The translations under genes were made by a program, and so were the position numbers. Of a stretch of DNA of 44,792 nucleotides, positions 1 through 9,168 are shown one piece after another. This stretch comes from an uncultured Treponema sp. (GTDB taxonomy: Bacteria > Spirochaetota > Spirochaetia > Treponematales > Treponemataceae): positions 1 through 44,792 of the forward strand of contig CAMCRZ010000021.1 in NCBI GenBank assembly GCA_945877425.1, written 5' to 3'. The notes beneath the pieces were generated by a model. The model saw only the letters and a list, made by a program, of their open reading frames with translations, made no database searches and was not told the origin of the DNA. Position 1 is the first letter of the stretch; each line of letters starts with the position of its first letter.

Positions 1-29
1 GGGAGGTCAACTCCCGCAATTCGAGCCAT
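1..29 (-). CDS. rpsM: 30S ribosomal protein S13, N-terminal fragment cut by window edge
   Basis: Only the first nine complete codons lie in the window. They read M-A-R-I-A-G-V-D-L, the usual S13 N-terminus. A GGAG ribosome-binding site precedes the ATG. S13 binds the head of the 30S subunit and contacts the P-site tRNA and the 50S subunit. It starts 10 bp after rpmJ on the same strand, as at the start of the alpha operon in many bacteria. Confidence 0.85.
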
Positions 30-39
30 CAGTTACTCC

Positions 40-153
40 TCAACCCTGTCTCTGCTTATGTTTTGGGTTAGAACAGATAATACGAACAATTCCGTTTCTC
101 CTAATAACCTTACACTTATCACAGATGGGCTTTACGCTGGTTCGTACTTTCAT
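40..153 (-). CDS. rpmJ: 50S ribosomal protein L36
   Basis: The 37-residue product begins [15 protein letters not shown] and ends KHKQRQG, matching L36 in length and sequence. The zinc ligands C11, C14, C27 and H32 are all present, so this is the zinc-binding (C+) form. L36 is a small 50S protein near the peptidyl-transferase region. It lies between secY and rpsM, its usual place at the spc/alpha junction. A GGGGG-rich ribosome-binding site precedes the ATG. A 158-bp gap with a possible promoter separates it from secY. Confidence 0.95.
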   Translation of the reverse strand: MKVRTSVKPICDKCKVIRRNGIVRIICSNPKHKQRQG

Positions 154-311
154 AAAAGTCCCCCTAGAAAAATTACACTTACGCTGAATCATGGCAATTC
201 GAAGTGAAAGTTTTCACCATGAACTACAATTCAACGTACCGCATCGTTTATTAGCGGTGCGGTAGTATAGCATAATTTATCTGAATTGTTCTAGTCCTAA
301 AATCACTTTTT
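154..311 (-). promoter_or_regulatory. secY-rpmJ intergenic leader with extended -10 promoter and inverted repeats
   Basis: On the minus strand an extended -10 element, TGCTATACT, lies at 264-272. No good -35 is seen. An inverted repeat ACCGCA/TGCGGT spans 238-263, at or just after the expected start site. A second structure can form from CATGG/CCATG arms that enclose a GTGAAA/TTTCAC palindrome (about 190-221). The leader may drive rpmJ-rpsM and the rest of the alpha operon independently of secY. In E. coli the alpha operon leader is the S4 repressor target; whether this one is S4-controlled is inference. Confidence 0.45.
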
Positions 312-1661
312 TTAGAGATTTCTTGACTTTAAGCCTTTCTTAGTTAATCCATCATGATGATGTGTTTTAAGAAGTGCTTCAACCTGTGCCATTGTATCAA
401 TGTCAACGCCAACCAGAATAAGAAGTGAAGTTCCACCCATCAACATAGAAATTGACTGAGGGAAATTGAAAACTATCTGGATAACAGTTGGCAATAAAGC
501 AATAACTGCCAGATATAATGAACCAGGTAATATCAGACGGTTTAAAACCTTCTGAAGATAACTTTCAGTTTTATCAGTTCTGATTCCGGGAATAGAACCA
601 CCGTTTTCACGAATATTTCTTGCAATCTCTGTAGGGTTCAGTGTTACCTGAGTGTAGAAGTATGCAAAAAATACAATCAATAAAACTTCAATTACATTAT
701 ACCAAATTCCAAGTGGATTAAGCCATCTTGCCAAATTACCAAGCCATGGCTGATTTTCTGCAAAACTGTTTGCGAGCTGTAATGGGAATGTCAAAAATGC
801 TGAAGCGAAGATAATTGGGATTACTCCAGAAGGATTGATTTTGAAAGGAATATATGTACTTTGTCCGCCATACATTTTTCTTCCAACTACACGTTTAGCA
901 TAGTGAACTGGAATTTTACGTTCGCCAGACTGTTCATATACAACAAAACCAATAATTACAAGGAATAATATAAATGCAACTATAACAAATACAACATTCT
1001 GTTCGCCATTACGTACAAGCTTAATAAGTTCCCATACTGCAGAAGGGAGACGTGCAACAATACCAGCAAAAATGAGCATTGAAATACCATTTCCAATACC
1101 ATGTGCTGTAATCTGGTCTCCCATCCATACAGTAATCATAGAACCTGTTGTAACTGTAAGAATAGCAAGCATCTTAAAGTACAGTTTGTTTTCAAAAATA
1201 ATCACGCCAGGAACTTGCCGGTTGATGGAATCAGCATAAACAGTAATAGCCATAGACTGAATTAAACAAACAAGTATTGTTCCTACTCTAGTCCAAGTCT
1301 GAACTCTACGCTGACCACCTTCTTCCTGAGCAATTCTTTTAAGTGACGGAAAAATGACAAGAGCAAGTTGCAAAATAATCTGTGTTGAAATGTAAGGCAT
1401 AACACCTAACATAAACACAGAAAATTTTTCAAAAGCACCACCTGCAAAAAAGTCCATGTAACTAGCAAAAGCACCTTCAGCTGCCCTTCCCGAAGTATTG
1501 CGAACAATGTCGTTAAAATACTCAACGAGTAAAGAAGCATTAATACCAGGAACAGTTAAAATTGTTCCTAAACGGAAAACTGCTAAGATAAGCAAAGTAA
1601 AAAATATACGGGAACGCAATTCTTTTACTTTGAACATATTTACAACAGGATTATTTGCCAT
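312..1661 (-). CDS. secY: Protein translocase subunit SecY
   Basis: The 449-residue product is a polytopic membrane protein of SecY length with about ten hydrophobic segments. It forms the channel of the Sec translocase with SecE and SecG. Recognisable SecY sequence includes GVMPYISTQIILQL, the cytoplasmic loop around GERKIPVHYAKR, and the C-terminal region with NPTEIARNIRENGG. The ATG at 1661 is preferred over a GTG nine bases upstream, because the GGAG ribosome-binding site lies at good spacing from the ATG and overlaps the GTG. It is the last gene of the spc block before rpmJ, and rplO ends 20 bp upstream. Confidence 0.95.
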   Translation of the reverse strand: MANNPVVNMFKVKELRSRIFFTLLILAVFRLGTILTVPGINASLLVEYFNDIVRNTSGRAAEGAFASYMDFFAGGAFEKFSVFMLGVMPYISTQIILQLALVIFPSLKRIAQEEGGQRRVQTWTRVGTILVCLIQSMAITVYADSINRQVPGVIIFENKLYFKMLAILTVTTGSMITVWMGDQITAHGIGNGISMLIFAGIVARLPSAVWELIKLVRNGEQNVVFVIVAFILFLVIIGFVVYEQSGERKIPVHYAKRVVGRKMYGGQSTYIPFKINPSGVIPIIFASAFLTFPLQLANSFAENQPWLGNLARWLNPLGIWYNVIEVLLIVFFAYFYTQVTLNPTEIARNIRENGGSIPGIRTDKTESYLQKVLNRLILPGSLYLAVIALLPTVIQIVFNFPQSISMLMGGTSLLILVGVDIDTMAQVEALLKTHHHDGLTKKGLKSRNL

Positions 1662-1681
1662 GTTAGTCACTCCAACTTTTT

Positions 1682-2149
1682 TTATTTAGATTCTTCAGCT
1701 GAAGTGGCTACTTTTACGGTACCACCAACTTTTTCAATCTTTTCTTTTGCTGATGCTGAAATCTTATCAACAACAACATTAAGTTTCTTTGTAATTTCTC
1801 CATTACCAAGAATCTTAACACCGTCAAGATTTTTCTTCAAAAGTCCTTTAAAAACTAAAGAAGCCTGATCTACTGTTTCTCCGTCAGAATATTTTGCTTC
1901 CAATTCTGAAAGATTCAAAATTGCATATTCCTTTTTGAAAGAAGCATTAGAAAATCCACGATGGGCAATGCGTCTATATAAAGGCATCTGACCGCCTTCA
2001 AAACCAACGTATACCTTTCCTCCAGAACGTGACTGCTGACCTTTGTTTCCTCTTCCAGCTGTTGTACCACGACCAGAAGAAGAACCACGACCAACAATAC
2101 GTCTCTTTTTATTTGCACCTTGTGGTGCTTTTAAAGTAAAGTCTGACAT
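1682..2149 (-). CDS. rplO: 50S ribosomal protein L15
   Basis: The 155-residue protein has the glycine- and arginine-rich N-terminal extension typical of L15 (GRGSSSGRGTTAGRGNKG), which threads into the 23S rRNA core. It then has the GFEGGQMPLYRR segment of the globular domain. Its ATG overlaps the rpmD stop codon by one base (TAATG), which suggests translational coupling. The order rpmD-rplO-secY is the standard spc order. Confidence 0.95.
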   Translation of the reverse strand: MSDFTLKAPQGANKKRRIVGRGSSSGRGTTAGRGNKGQQSRSGGKVYVGFEGGQMPLYRRIAHRGFSNASFKKEYAILNLSELEAKYSDGETVDQASLVFKGLLKKNLDGVKILGNGEITKKLNVVVDKISASAKEKIEKVGGTVKVATSAEESK

Positions 2150-2331
2150 TAGTTTATCTCCTCTACTTTTACCAAGTGAGCAACAGAAGCAACCATACCT
2201 TTAATTGCATCGTTAGCTTCCTGTTCAACTACGGAATTAATTTTTTTAAGACCAAGGCTACGAACAGTTGCCTTTTTTTCAGGTTTCTGTCCGATGACAC
2301 TTTTAACGAGAGTAATACGTAACTTTGCCAT
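2149..2331 (-). CDS. rpmD: 50S ribosomal protein L30
   Basis: The 60-residue product MAKLRITLVKSVIGQ... has normal L30 length and the conserved V(R)SLGLKKINS segment. The ATG at 2331 was chosen over an in-frame GTG at 2343, because L30 proteins begin at MAKL-like sequence and the upstream part would overlap the end of rpsE. The start lies two bases after the rpsE stop. L30 sits on the 50S solvent side near the 5S rRNA. Confidence 0.92.
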   Translation of the reverse strand: MAKLRITLVKSVIGQKPEKKATVRSLGLKKINSVVEQEANDAIKGMVASVAHLVKVEEIN

Positions 2332-2333
2332 AA

Positions 2334-2846
2334 TTAGCCCCACAAATCATTCAATGTCTTTCCACGGTTAGCTGCAATTTTGCGTGCATCCATAAGGCCT
2401 GCAACAGCATCAAATGTAGCGCGTACAACGTTAACAGAAGTACGTGAACCCTGTGACTTTGAAATAACATCTGTAATTCCTGCAGCATCCATAACTGCAC
2501 GAACTGCACCACCTGCAATGATTCCTGTACCAGGACAAGCTGGTTTAAGAAGAACAGAAGAACTCTTGTAGTTTCCTATAACATCATGTGGAATAGTTCC
2601 GTTCTTCATAGAAAGAGTTACAAGATTTGATCTTGCTTTTTCAAGACTCTTTCTGATTGCTTCAGTAACATCATTTGCCTTACCAAATCCGTAACCGATG
2701 CGACCTTTTCTGTCACCTACAACTGTAAGTGCAGAGAAAGACATTCTGCGTCCACCTTTTACAGTTTTAGCAGTACGGTTAAGCTTTACAAGCTTTTCAA
2801 CGAATTCTTCAGATGGCTTTTTATCAACATTTTTCTGGTGTTCCAT
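2334..2846 (-). CDS. rpsE: 30S ribosomal protein S5
   Basis: The 170-residue protein has the S5 N-terminal double-stranded-RNA-binding-like domain (GRRMSFSALTVVGDRKGRIG) and the C-terminal S5 domain with GTGIIAGGAVRAVMDAAGI. S5 takes part in decoding accuracy and mRNA unwinding on the 30S. An AGGAG site precedes the ATG. Neighbours rplR and rpmD are the expected spc partners. Confidence 0.95.
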   Translation of the reverse strand: MEHQKNVDKKPSEEFVEKLVKLNRTAKTVKGGRRMSFSALTVVGDRKGRIGYGFGKANDVTEAIRKSLEKARSNLVTLSMKNGTIPHDVIGNYKSSSVLLKPACPGTGIIAGGAVRAVMDAAGITDVISKSQGSRTSVNVVRATFDAVAGLMDARKIAANRGKTLNDLWG

Positions 2847-2854
2847 AGCCTCTC

Positions 2855-3217
2855 CTAGAATACAATCCCGGCCGAGCGGGTAGCGTCAGCAAGGGCTTTT
2901 ACAACACCATGGTAAAGATAACCATTACGGTCAAACACTACAGTTGTAATGTTTTTTTCCTTAAGGCGTGAACCCAAAGCTTCTCCAAGTTTTGTTGCAC
3001 TGGCAACATTTGCCTTAAGTTCAACAAAATCCTTTTCAAGTGTAGAGATGGAAGCAAGAGTTTTGCCTTCATCATCATTGATTACCTGTACGTAAAGATT
3101 ACGTCCACTCTTGAAAATAGTCATGCGTGGGCGTTCAGCAGTACCGTAAATTGATTTACGAATGTGAACCTTTCTGTGCAGGCGTTTTCTCTGTTTATCA
3201 GTTAATTTCTTAAACAT
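2855..3217 (-). CDS. rplR: 50S ribosomal protein L18
   Basis: The 120-residue protein has the arginine/lysine-rich N-terminus ([16 protein letters not shown]) and the conserved C-terminal [24 protein letters not shown] end of L18. L18 binds 5S rRNA together with L5 in the central protuberance. It lies 11 bp after rplF and 8 bp before rpsE. Confidence 0.95.
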   Translation of the reverse strand: MFKKLTDKQRKRLHRKVHIRKSIYGTAERPRMTIFKSGRNLYVQVINDDEGKTLASISTLEKDFVELKANVASATKLGEALGSRLKEKNITTVVFDRNGYLYHGVVKALADATRSAGIVF

Positions 3218-3228
3218 ATCAATTCACC

Positions 3229-3771
3229 TTATTTTACACCAGTCTTACCGACTTTGCGTCTGATAACTTCAGTTTCGTAACGGATACCCTTTCCTTTGTA
3301 AGGTTCAGGTTTTCTGAGACTGCGAAGCTGAGCACAGAATTCTCCAACCTTTTGCTTATCAATTCCGGTTACTGTAACCTTTCCGTCTTTATCTGCTGTA
3401 ACAGTAAGACCTTCAGGAATAACTGCAATAAATTCTGAAGAATATCCAAGATTCATTACGATTGTTTTTCCCTGTACTTCTGCACGGAAACCAACACCTG
3501 TAATGATGAGTGATTTTGTAAATCCTGCAGAAACACCTATAACCATGTTATCGATAAGTCTGCGGTACAAACCATGAGCAGCACTAGCAGGCTTTGATTC
3601 GTTTACAGGATTAACAATTACTTCTGAGTCCTTTACTTCGATTTTAACAAGATCATTGATTTCCTGTTTAAGTTCTCCCTTTGGACCTTTTACAGTTACC
3701 AAATTTGGAGCAACAGTAACAGTAACTCCTGCTGGAATAGAAACAGGAAGCTTACCAATTTTTGATGCCAT
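3229..3771 (-). CDS. rplF: 50S ribosomal protein L6
   Basis: The 180-residue protein begins with the usual MASKIGKLPVSIPAGV and carries the two L6 folds. The C-terminal signature region around PEPYKGKGIRYETEVIRRK is intact. L6 lies near the factor-binding site of the 50S, next to the sarcin-ricin loop. An AGGAG site precedes the ATG, and the gene starts 12 bp after the end of rpsH. Confidence 0.96.
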   Translation of the reverse strand: MASKIGKLPVSIPAGVTVTVAPNLVTVKGPKGELKQEINDLVKIEVKDSEVIVNPVNESKPASAAHGLYRRLIDNMVIGVSAGFTKSLIITGVGFRAEVQGKTIVMNLGYSSEFIAVIPEGLTVTADKDGKVTVTGIDKQKVGEFCAQLRSLRKPEPYKGKGIRYETEVIRRKVGKTGVK

Positions 3772-3783
3772 AACCTTCTCCTA

Positions 3784-4188
3784 TTACCATACAGTACAAA
3801 TCAACTCGCCGCCAACCATCTTTTCAGATGCTTTCTTGCCAGTTGTTACACCAATAGATGTTGAAATAATCAAAGTGCCATATCCGTTGTGAACGCGTGG
3901 CAAATCTTTGTAACCAGAGTAAACACGGCGTCCTGGAGTAGAAATTTTTTCCATTCCATGAATAACAGCCTTGTTTTCATCATCATACTTTAAGTTGATT
4001 TTAATAATCTGATGCTTTGTTTTTTCATCAGCAACAATCTTAAAGCTCTTAATATATCCTTCTGTTTTAAGGATTTTTACAATTTCCAGTTTCATCTTCG
4101 AGGTAGGTACATCTACACACTCGTGACCGGCTTTTGCCGCATTCTGGACTTTTACGAGCATATCTGCTATTGGGTCTGAAGCTGCCAT
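3784..4188 (-). CDS. rpsH: 30S ribosomal protein S8
   Basis: The 134-residue protein begins [17 protein letters not shown] and ends GGELICTVW, with the S8 signature [12 protein letters not shown] near the C-terminus. S8 is a primary 16S rRNA-binding protein of the central domain. In E. coli it also represses the spc operon by binding mRNA near the L5 start. No such target was identified here. It follows rpsN by 15 bp. Confidence 0.95.
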   Translation of the reverse strand: MAASDPIADMLVKVQNAAKAGHECVDVPTSKMKLEIVKILKTEGYIKSFKIVADEKTKHQIIKINLKYDDENKAVIHGMEKISTPGRRVYSGYKDLPRVHNGYGTLIISTSIGVTTGKKASEKMVGGELICTVW

Positions 4189-4203
4189 TTTATTCTCCTG
4201 TCA

Positions 4204-4389
4204 CTACCAAGATGATTTGGTTACGCCTGGTAAAAGGCCTTCACTTGCTAATTTGCGGAAGCAAATACGACAAATCTTAAACTTGCGCAAATATCCATGT
4301 GGACGACCGCAAACCTGACACCTGTTGTATCTACGTGTGCTGTATTTTGGAGTGCGGTTTGCCTTGATAATCATTGATTTCTTAGCCAT
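4204..4389 (-). CDS. rpsN: 30S ribosomal protein S14, zinc-binding short type
   Basis: The 61-residue product is the short (type Z) S14. It has two C-x-x-C pairs, CQVC and CRIC, that hold zinc, and ends PGVTKSSW. The longer cysteine-free form seen in E. coli is about 100 residues. S14 sits in the 30S head. It lies between rplE and rpsH, as expected. Confidence 0.95.
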   Translation of the reverse strand: MAKKSMIIKANRTPKYSTRRYNRCQVCGRPHGYLRKFKICRICFRKLASEGLLPGVTKSSW

Positions 4390-4400
4390 GAACTTTATCC

Positions 4401-4952
4401 TTATTTCCTAAATGGCATGCCGAACTTAGACAACAAAGCACGTGCTTCGTTATCAGTAGGAGCACTAGTTACAATACTGATGTTCATACCAGAAACCTTA
4501 ACAATTTTATCAAAGTCGATTTCCGGGAAGATAATCTGTTCTGTAATACCAAGAGAGAAGTTTCCGTGTCCATCAAAACCAGTTGATTTGATTCCGCGGA
4601 AATCCTTAACACGAGGAAGTGCAACGTTGATAAGACGATCGAGGAATTCATACATAATTGTTCCTCTAAGTGTTACCATAGCACCAACCTCATTGCCTTC
4701 ACGAAGTTTGAAGTTTGCAATACTTTTCTTTGCTCTTGTTTTAACAGCCTTCTGACCGGTAATCTGAGTGAGATCTGTAACTGCAGCATCAAGAAGTTTC
4801 TTATTCGTGAGAGCTTCGCCAACACCCATGCTTACAACAATTTTCTTAACTGCTGGAATCTGCATTGTGGATGTGTAACCTAACTCCTTGAAGAGTTCAG
4901 GAGCGATTTTTTCCTTATAGACTTTCTTAAGCCGTGGTACGTAATTTTCCAT
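4401..4952 (-). CDS. rplE: 50S ribosomal protein L5
   Basis: The 183-residue protein starts [14 protein letters not shown] and has the L5 motifs [12 protein letters not shown] and [16 protein letters not shown]5 binds 5S rRNA and forms the contact to the 30S head and the P-site tRNA. The chosen ATG overlaps the last base of the rplX stop (TAATG). A longer in-frame form starting 27 bases upstream would lie inside rplX and lacks family support. Confidence 0.95.
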   Translation of the reverse strand: MENYVPRLKKVYKEKIAPELFKELGYTSTMQIPAVKKIVVSMGVGEALTNKKLLDAAVTDLTQITGQKAVKTRAKKSIANFKLREGNEVGAMVTLRGTIMYEFLDRLINVALPRVKDFRGIKSTGFDGHGNFSLGITEQIIFPEIDFDKIVKVSGMNISIVTSAPTDNEARALLSKFGMPFRK

Positions 4953-5272
4953 TACAGTGTTTCTCCACACTTGCGGCAAACACGAGTTTTCTTGTCACCG
5001 TCAAGTTTGTAACCAATTCTTGTAGGACCGCATTTTTTACATACGAGTGCTACATTTGATACATCCAGAGGAGCTTCAATTTCAGCGATTCCGCCAGCTT
5101 CCTGCTGAGATCTTCTTTTAATTGCCTTTTTGATAAGATTAGCGCCGCTTACAATAACACGTACTTTTCCTTTCTTTTCGAAAACACGTACGATTGTTCC
5201 ACGCTTACCTTTATCTTTTCCAGCAATGATTTCTACGTTGTCGTCTCTACGGATCTTGCATTTCTGATTCAT
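4952..5272 (-). CDS. rplX: 50S ribosomal protein L24 with C-terminal zinc ribbon
   Basis: The 106-residue protein has an N-terminal KOW motif ([17 protein letters not shown]) followed by a C-terminal part with two C-x-x-C pairs (CKKC and CRKC), as in the zinc-ribbon form of L24. L24 is an assembly initiator of the 50S. The gene is 11 bp after rplN and overlaps the rplE start by one base. Confidence 0.95.
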   Translation of the reverse strand: MNQKCKIRRDDNVEIIAGKDKGKRGTIVRVFEKKGKVRVIVSGANLIKKAIKRRSQQEAGGIAEIEAPLDVSNVALVCKKCGPTRIGYKLDGDKKTRVCRKCGETL

Positions 5273-5283
5273 AGTACAACTCC

Positions 5284-5652
5284 TTACAGTACTTCTGGAG
5301 CCAATGATACGATTTTCATGAAATCCATATCACGTAACTCACGGGCAACAGGTCCAAAAATACGCTTTCCCTTTGGGTTTTTATCAGCATCGATAATAAC
5401 ACAAGCGTTATCATCAAAACGTACGTAAGTTCCATCAGGACGGCGATATTCTTTTGAAACACGAACAATAACTGCCTTCTGTACTGAACCTTCTTTAATT
5501 GTAGATGTTGGAATTGCTTCCTTAACAGCTACCACAACAATGTCACCAATACCTGCATAACGGCGGTGTGATCCACCTAAAACCTTAATGCACTGAACCA
5601 ATTTAGCTCCGGAGTTATCGGCAACAACCAAATTAGATTGCATCTGAAGCAT
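5284..5652 (-). CDS. rplN: 50S ribosomal protein L14
   Basis: The 122-residue protein contains the L14 signature [18 protein letters not shown] and ends [11 protein letters not shown], both typical. L14 lies at the 30S-50S interface and contacts helix 14 of 16S rRNA. It is the first gene of the classical spc order, here running straight on from rpsQ with a 14-bp gap and no visible promoter. Confidence 0.96.
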   Translation of the reverse strand: MLQMQSNLVVADNSGAKLVQCIKVLGGSHRRYAGIGDIVVVAVKEAIPTSTIKEGSVQKAVIVRVSKEYRRPDGTYVRFDDNACVIIDADKNPKGKRIFGPVARELRDMDFMKIVSLAPEVL

Positions 5653-5666
5653 ATACTACTCCTGCC

Positions 5667-5939
5667 TTATTTAGCTCTCTCGACGATTGTATCGAGACGC
5701 CAACACTTATCTTTGCTAATCGGACTGCACTCTACGATGCGAACTGTATCACCAATATGTGCTTCATTCTTTTCATCGTGAGCCTTGCATTTCTTGGTCC
5801 GTGTAACATACTTTTTATAAAGGCGATCCATTTTTTTAGAATCGATTGAAACAACGATAGTTTTATCCATCTTGTCACTTGTAACGATTCCTACAAATGA
5901 ACGTTTAGCAGCCTTATTCTGAACATTCTGTTCTTCCAC
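5667..5939 (-). CDS. rpsQ: 30S ribosomal protein S17
   Basis: The 90-residue protein has the S17 OB-fold core, with GIVTSDKMDKTIVVSI and the IGDTVRIVECSPISKDKCW signature. S17 is a primary binder of the 5' domain of 16S rRNA. It lies 13 bp after rpmC, in the normal L16-L29-S17 order. Confidence 0.95.
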   Translation of the reverse strand: MEEQNVQNKAAKRSFVGIVTSDKMDKTIVVSIDSKKMDRLYKKYVTRTKKCKAHDEKNEAHIGDTVRIVECSPISKDKCWRLDTIVERAK

Positions 5940-5952
5940 GGTAAGCTCCTAA

Positions 5953-6192
5953 TTACTTTGCAGCTAAAGCTTCAGCAGCAGCGGCTCTGAACTTAGCAAG
6001 ATCCTGCTGATGAATAAGAGTTTCAACACGAGCGATATCGCGACGAATTGTTCTCTTCTGCATTGGGTTATCTACATGACCAACAACCGCCTGAAAACGG
6101 ATGTCCATGTACTGTTTCTTAAGTTCTGCACGCTTTGCAACAAGTTCATCATAAGAGAGATCTTTATAATTCTTTTTCTTTGAATCAGCCAT
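5953..6192 (-). CDS. rpmC: 50S ribosomal protein L29
   Basis: The 79-residue protein has the L29 two-helix core ([23 protein letters not shown]) and the [17 protein letters not shown] signature. It is somewhat longer than E. coli L29 (63 residues) because of short N- and C-terminal extensions, the latter alanine-rich. L29 sits by the polypeptide exit tunnel. The position between rplP and rpsQ is standard. Confidence 0.94.
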   Translation of the reverse strand: MADSKKKNYKDLSYDELVAKRAELKKQYMDIRFQAVVGHVDNPMQKRTIRRDIARVETLIHQQDLAKFRAAAAEALAAK

Positions 6193-6201
6193 TTCTTACT
6201 C

Positions 6202-6618
6202 CTATTCAACTGTTGGGCGGAATGCCACTTTTGTTTTAATTGGAAGTTTGCTTGCAGCAAGATGCATAGCACGTTCTGCTAAAGTTTTATCAACTCCACC
6301 TACTTCAAACAAAATCATACCAGGTTTAATAACAGCAGCCCAGAATTCAGGTGCACCTTTTCCTTTACCCATACGAGTATCAGCAGGTTTCTTAGAAACA
6401 GGCTTATCAGGGAAAATACGAGTCCAAACCTGACCCTGACGGTTAATACAACGGTTAATTGCAACACGAGCAGCTTCAATATGTTTAGCGCTTAACCAAA
6501 CAGGTTCCATTGCAACTAAAGCAACTTCACCAAAATCTACGAAATTATCTCTTGTAGCATTACCAGTTGGACGACCACGCTGTACCTTACGGTGAGCAAC
6601 TCTTTTAGGACTAAGCAT
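6202..6618 (-). CDS. rplP: 50S ribosomal protein L16
   Basis: The 138-residue protein begins [20 protein letters not shown] and has the L16 signatures EAARVAINR and [20 protein letters not shown]16 contacts the A-site tRNA elbow and is needed for late 50S assembly. Its start overlaps the end of rpsC by 8 bp, which suggests translational coupling. Confidence 0.96.
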   Translation of the reverse strand: MLSPKRVAHRKVQRGRPTGNATRDNFVDFGEVALVAMEPVWLSAKHIEAARVAINRCINRQGQVWTRIFPDKPVSKKPADTRMGKGKGAPEFWAAVIKPGMILFEVGGVDKTLAERAMHLAASKLPIKTKVAFRPTVE

Positions 6619-7360
6619 TTTCTACTTTTCCTCCCTCAGATTTTGGACCGCGTGAACCTCTACGATCGTTAGAGCGACCTCTTGGGCCTTTCTTCTTCTG
6701 ATCAACAACTTCATCAGTACGAGCTGTACCGTATTTCATTCCATTGAAAACCCATACTTTAATACCGATTTTTCCGTATGTAGTAAGTGCTTCATAGAAA
6801 CCGTAATCAATGTCTGCTCTGAGAGTGTGAAGAGGAACACGTCCTTCCTTGTGTTCTTCAGAGCGAGTCATGTCAGCTCCACCAAGACGACCAGAAATAC
6901 GAATCTTAATTCCCTGAGCTCCGTTCTTCATTGCATTTGCAGAAGACTGTTTAAGAGCTTTACGGAATGATCCACGACCAGAAAGCTGTTTTCCGATGTT
7001 CTGAGCAATAAGAGAAGCGTTAACTTCTGCTTTCTGCACCTGAGCTATCTTAATCTGAACTTTCTTTGTCAACTGTTTCTGGATATCAGCGCTAATCTTT
7101 TCGATTGTAGCACCTTTAGTACCAATAATAACACCCGGGCGTGCTGTATGAATTACAATTGTTACACGCTGTGGGTGACGAACAATTTCAATTTCGGCAA
7201 TGTCAGCATTTTTACATTCAGGAAGATCATTTACCAACTTACGGATTTTGATGTCTTCAAGAAAATAGTCTGCATAAGTACGAGAATCTGCATACCAACG
7301 TGACTGCCAAGTTTTGTTTACACCAAGGCGTAAACCAATAGGATTTACTTTCTGACCCAT
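6611..7360 (-). CDS. rpsC: 30S ribosomal protein S3
   Basis: The 249-residue protein starts [13 protein letters not shown], the universal S3 N-terminus; a nine-residue longer reading would run into rplV. It has a KH domain with the G-x-x-G loop in [16 protein letters not shown] and the C-terminal domain with [13 protein letters not shown]3 lines the mRNA entry tunnel with helicase activity. The C-terminal tail is basic and glycine-rich. Confidence 0.96.
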   Translation of the reverse strand: MGQKVNPIGLRLGVNKTWQSRWYADSRTYADYFLEDIKIRKLVNDLPECKNADIAEIEIVRHPQRVTIVIHTARPGVIIGTKGATIEKISADIQKQLTKKVQIKIAQVQKAEVNASLIAQNIGKQLSGRGSFRKALKQSSANAMKNGAQGIKIRISGRLGGADMTRSEEHKEGRVPLHTLRADIDYGFYEALTTYGKIGIKVWVFNGMKYGTARTDEVVDQKKKGPRGRSNDRRGSRGPKSEGGKVENA

Positions 7361-7361
7361 C

Positions 7362-7718
7362 TTACTTTCCCGCCTTTTCGTCAACAATAACAGTGATATG
7401 ACACATACGCTTTAAGAGTTGATCAGCACGTCCGCGAGCACGGAACCATACTCTCTTAAGTCTTGGACCTTCATCAATGCGAATTTCCTTAACATAAAGC
7501 ATATCTTCATCAAGCTGCTTGTTAGAATTAAGTGCATTAGCTACTGCAGATTTTAATGTTCCGCGGATAAGCTCTGCACCTTTTTGTGGCATTACTTCAA
7601 GTATTGCCAATGCTTCTGTACAAGGCTTTCTTTTGATTACATTCGCTACAGGACGAACCTTAGTAGGTGATGCAATGAGGAATTTTGTAACGGCTCTATA
7701 ACCTTTATTTTCTGTCAT
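7362..7718 (-). CDS. rplV: 50S ribosomal protein L22
   Basis: The 118-residue protein has the L22 signature region [20 protein letters not shown] and the loop that lines the exit tunnel ([20 protein letters not shown]). L22 is a tunnel protein and a site of macrolide-resistance mutations in other bacteria. The stop lies one base before the rpsC start. Confidence 0.95.
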   Translation of the reverse strand: MTENKGYRAVTKFLIASPTKVRPVANVIKRKPCTEALAILEVMPQKGAELIRGTLKSAVANALNSNKQLDEDMLYVKEIRIDEGPRLKRVWFRARGRADQLLKRMCHITVIVDEKAGK

Positions 7719-7732
7719 TTTCTCGCCCCTAA

Positions 7733-8014
7733 TTATTTACCTGCGCCTTTGTCACCGCCATGGCCCTTAAAAGTTCTTGTAGCAGCAAACTCACCAAGCT
7801 TATGACCAACTAAGTTTTCTGTTATATAAACTGGAATCCATGACTTACCATTGTGAACTGAAATAGTATTTCCAACCATTTCAGGAATTATTGTAGAGCA
7901 GCGGGAATAAGTTTTAATAATTTTCTTATCAGCAGCTGCCGACTTGTTCATTTCTGAGACTCTCTTGTAAAGTGTTTTATCTACAAAAGGTCCTTTCTTA
8001 ACTGATCTTGACAC
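7733..8014 (-). CDS. rpsS: 30S ribosomal protein S19
   Basis: The 93-residue protein begins [19 protein letters not shown] and contains the S19 signature region [20 protein letters not shown]19 forms a complex with S13 in the 30S head. It lies 14 bp after rplB and 14 bp before rplV, in S10-operon order. Confidence 0.96.
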   Translation of the reverse strand: MSRSVKKGPFVDKTLYKRVSEMNKSAAADKKIIKTYSRCSTIIPEMVGNTISVHNGKSWIPVYITENLVGHKLGEFAATRTFKGHGGDKGAGK

Positions 8015-8028
8015 GATCTACCCCTGCC

Positions 8029-8853
8029 TTACTTCTTACGACGACTAATAATAAAGCGACTAGAGGTCTTTCTCTTGTTACGAGTTTTGTAACCTCTACA
8101 TGGCTGTCCCCAAGGAGTAACTGGCTGATGTCCTTTACCTGCACCTTCACCACCACCAAGAGGGTGATCAACAGGGTTCATAGCCATACCACGAACAGTT
8201 GGACGAATACCTCTCCATCTGTTGCGTCCCGCTTTACCAAGCTTAGCATTCATGCGTTCTTCGTTACCAACAGTACCAATTGTTGCATAACATTTGCCAT
8301 GAATACGACGAAGTTCACCTGAAGGAAGACGAATAGTTACATATTCACCTTCTTTTGCAGCAACCAAAGCGCCTGCACCAGCAGAACGAACTAACTGACC
8401 ACCGCGTCCAAGTGTAAGTTCAATATTATGAACCATAAATCCAACAGGAATAGCTTCTAGTGGAAGAGCATTTCCAACAGTTGGAGCTGCATTTTCACCT
8501 GACATAATCTTCTGATCTACAGTCAAGCCTTTTGGAGCTATAATGTAACGTTTTTCTCCATCAGCATAGAAAATCAATGCAATGTCAGCACTTCTGAATG
8601 GATCATATTCGATTGTCTTTACAGTTCCAGGAATACCGTGCTTGTCTCTTCTAAAGTCAATATCACGATACTTTCTTTTATGACCACCACCCTGGTGACG
8701 TACAGAAATACGTCCGCCAGCTCCACGACCAGCTTTAGATTTGCGTCCTGAAGTCAAGCTTTTTTCGGGTTTATCGGCTGTCAACTGATCACGTACTAAA
8801 TCAACGCGACCACGTGTACCTTTTGTATAAGGTTTATATATTTTCAGAGCCAT
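8029..8853 (-). CDS. rplB: 50S ribosomal protein L2
   Basis: The 274-residue protein begins [17 protein letters not shown]; an upstream in-frame extension of six residues is not family-like. The C-terminal [17 protein letters not shown] motif with the conserved histidine near the peptidyl-transferase centre is intact. L2 is one of the oldest 50S proteins and is needed for subunit association. Confidence 0.97.
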   Translation of the reverse strand: MALKIYKPYTKGTRGRVDLVRDQLTADKPEKSLTSGRKSKAGRGAGGRISVRHQGGGHKRKYRDIDFRRDKHGIPGTVKTIEYDPFRSADIALIFYADGEKRYIIAPKGLTVDQKIMSGENAAPTVGNALPLEAIPVGFMVHNIELTLGRGGQLVRSAGAGALVAAKEGEYVTIRLPSGELRRIHGKCYATIGTVGNEERMNAKLGKAGRNRWRGIRPTVRGMAMNPVDHPLGGGEGAGKGHQPVTPWGQPCRGYKTRNKRKTSSRFIISRRKK

Positions 8854-8883
8854 ATGGTTCCCCTTAATCAATTATTCAAAGGC

Positions 8884-9168
8884 TTAAACGCCTTCAAATA
8901 CCTTTATTGTTTCGCCAGCAGCAAGTTTAACTATTGCTTTTTTATAGCTGGATGTTCTACCAGGCTTACCACGAAGTCTCTTAACTTTTCCTGCAACATT
9001 GATTGTTGTACAATCAACAACTTTTACATTGAAAAGTTTGCGAACAGCTTCTTTAATTTCAAATTTTGTAGCACTTGGTGCAACAATAAATGTATATTTA
9101 TTCTGTTCACGAAGAGCAGTAGCCTTTTCTGAAAGTACAGGTTCAATAAGTACATCTTCGAATGACAT
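8884..9168 (-). CDS. rplW: 50S ribosomal protein L23
   Basis: The 94-residue protein has the L23 pattern IEPVLSEKATALREQNKYTF near the N-terminus and VRKLFNVKVVDCTTINV in the middle. L23 sits at the tunnel exit and docks trigger factor and SRP. Its ATG overlaps the rplD stop by one base (TAATG). Confidence 0.95.
   Translation of the reverse strand: MSFEDVLIEPVLSEKATALREQNKYTFIVAPSATKFEIKEAVRKLFNVKVVDCTTINVAGKVKRLRGKPGRTSSYKKAIVKLAAGETIKVFEGV

Noticed and set aside
2149..2343. Longer starts for rpmD, rplE, rpsC, rplB, tuf, rpoC, rplL and rplK
   Set aside because: Each upstream extension lies in a leader or neighbouring gene, lacks family similarity and has poorer ribosome-binding-site spacing than the chosen ATG.
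8008..8322. Open frame on the plus strand inside rplB
   Set aside because: Threonine-rich product that mirrors the codon pattern of rplB; no start context.
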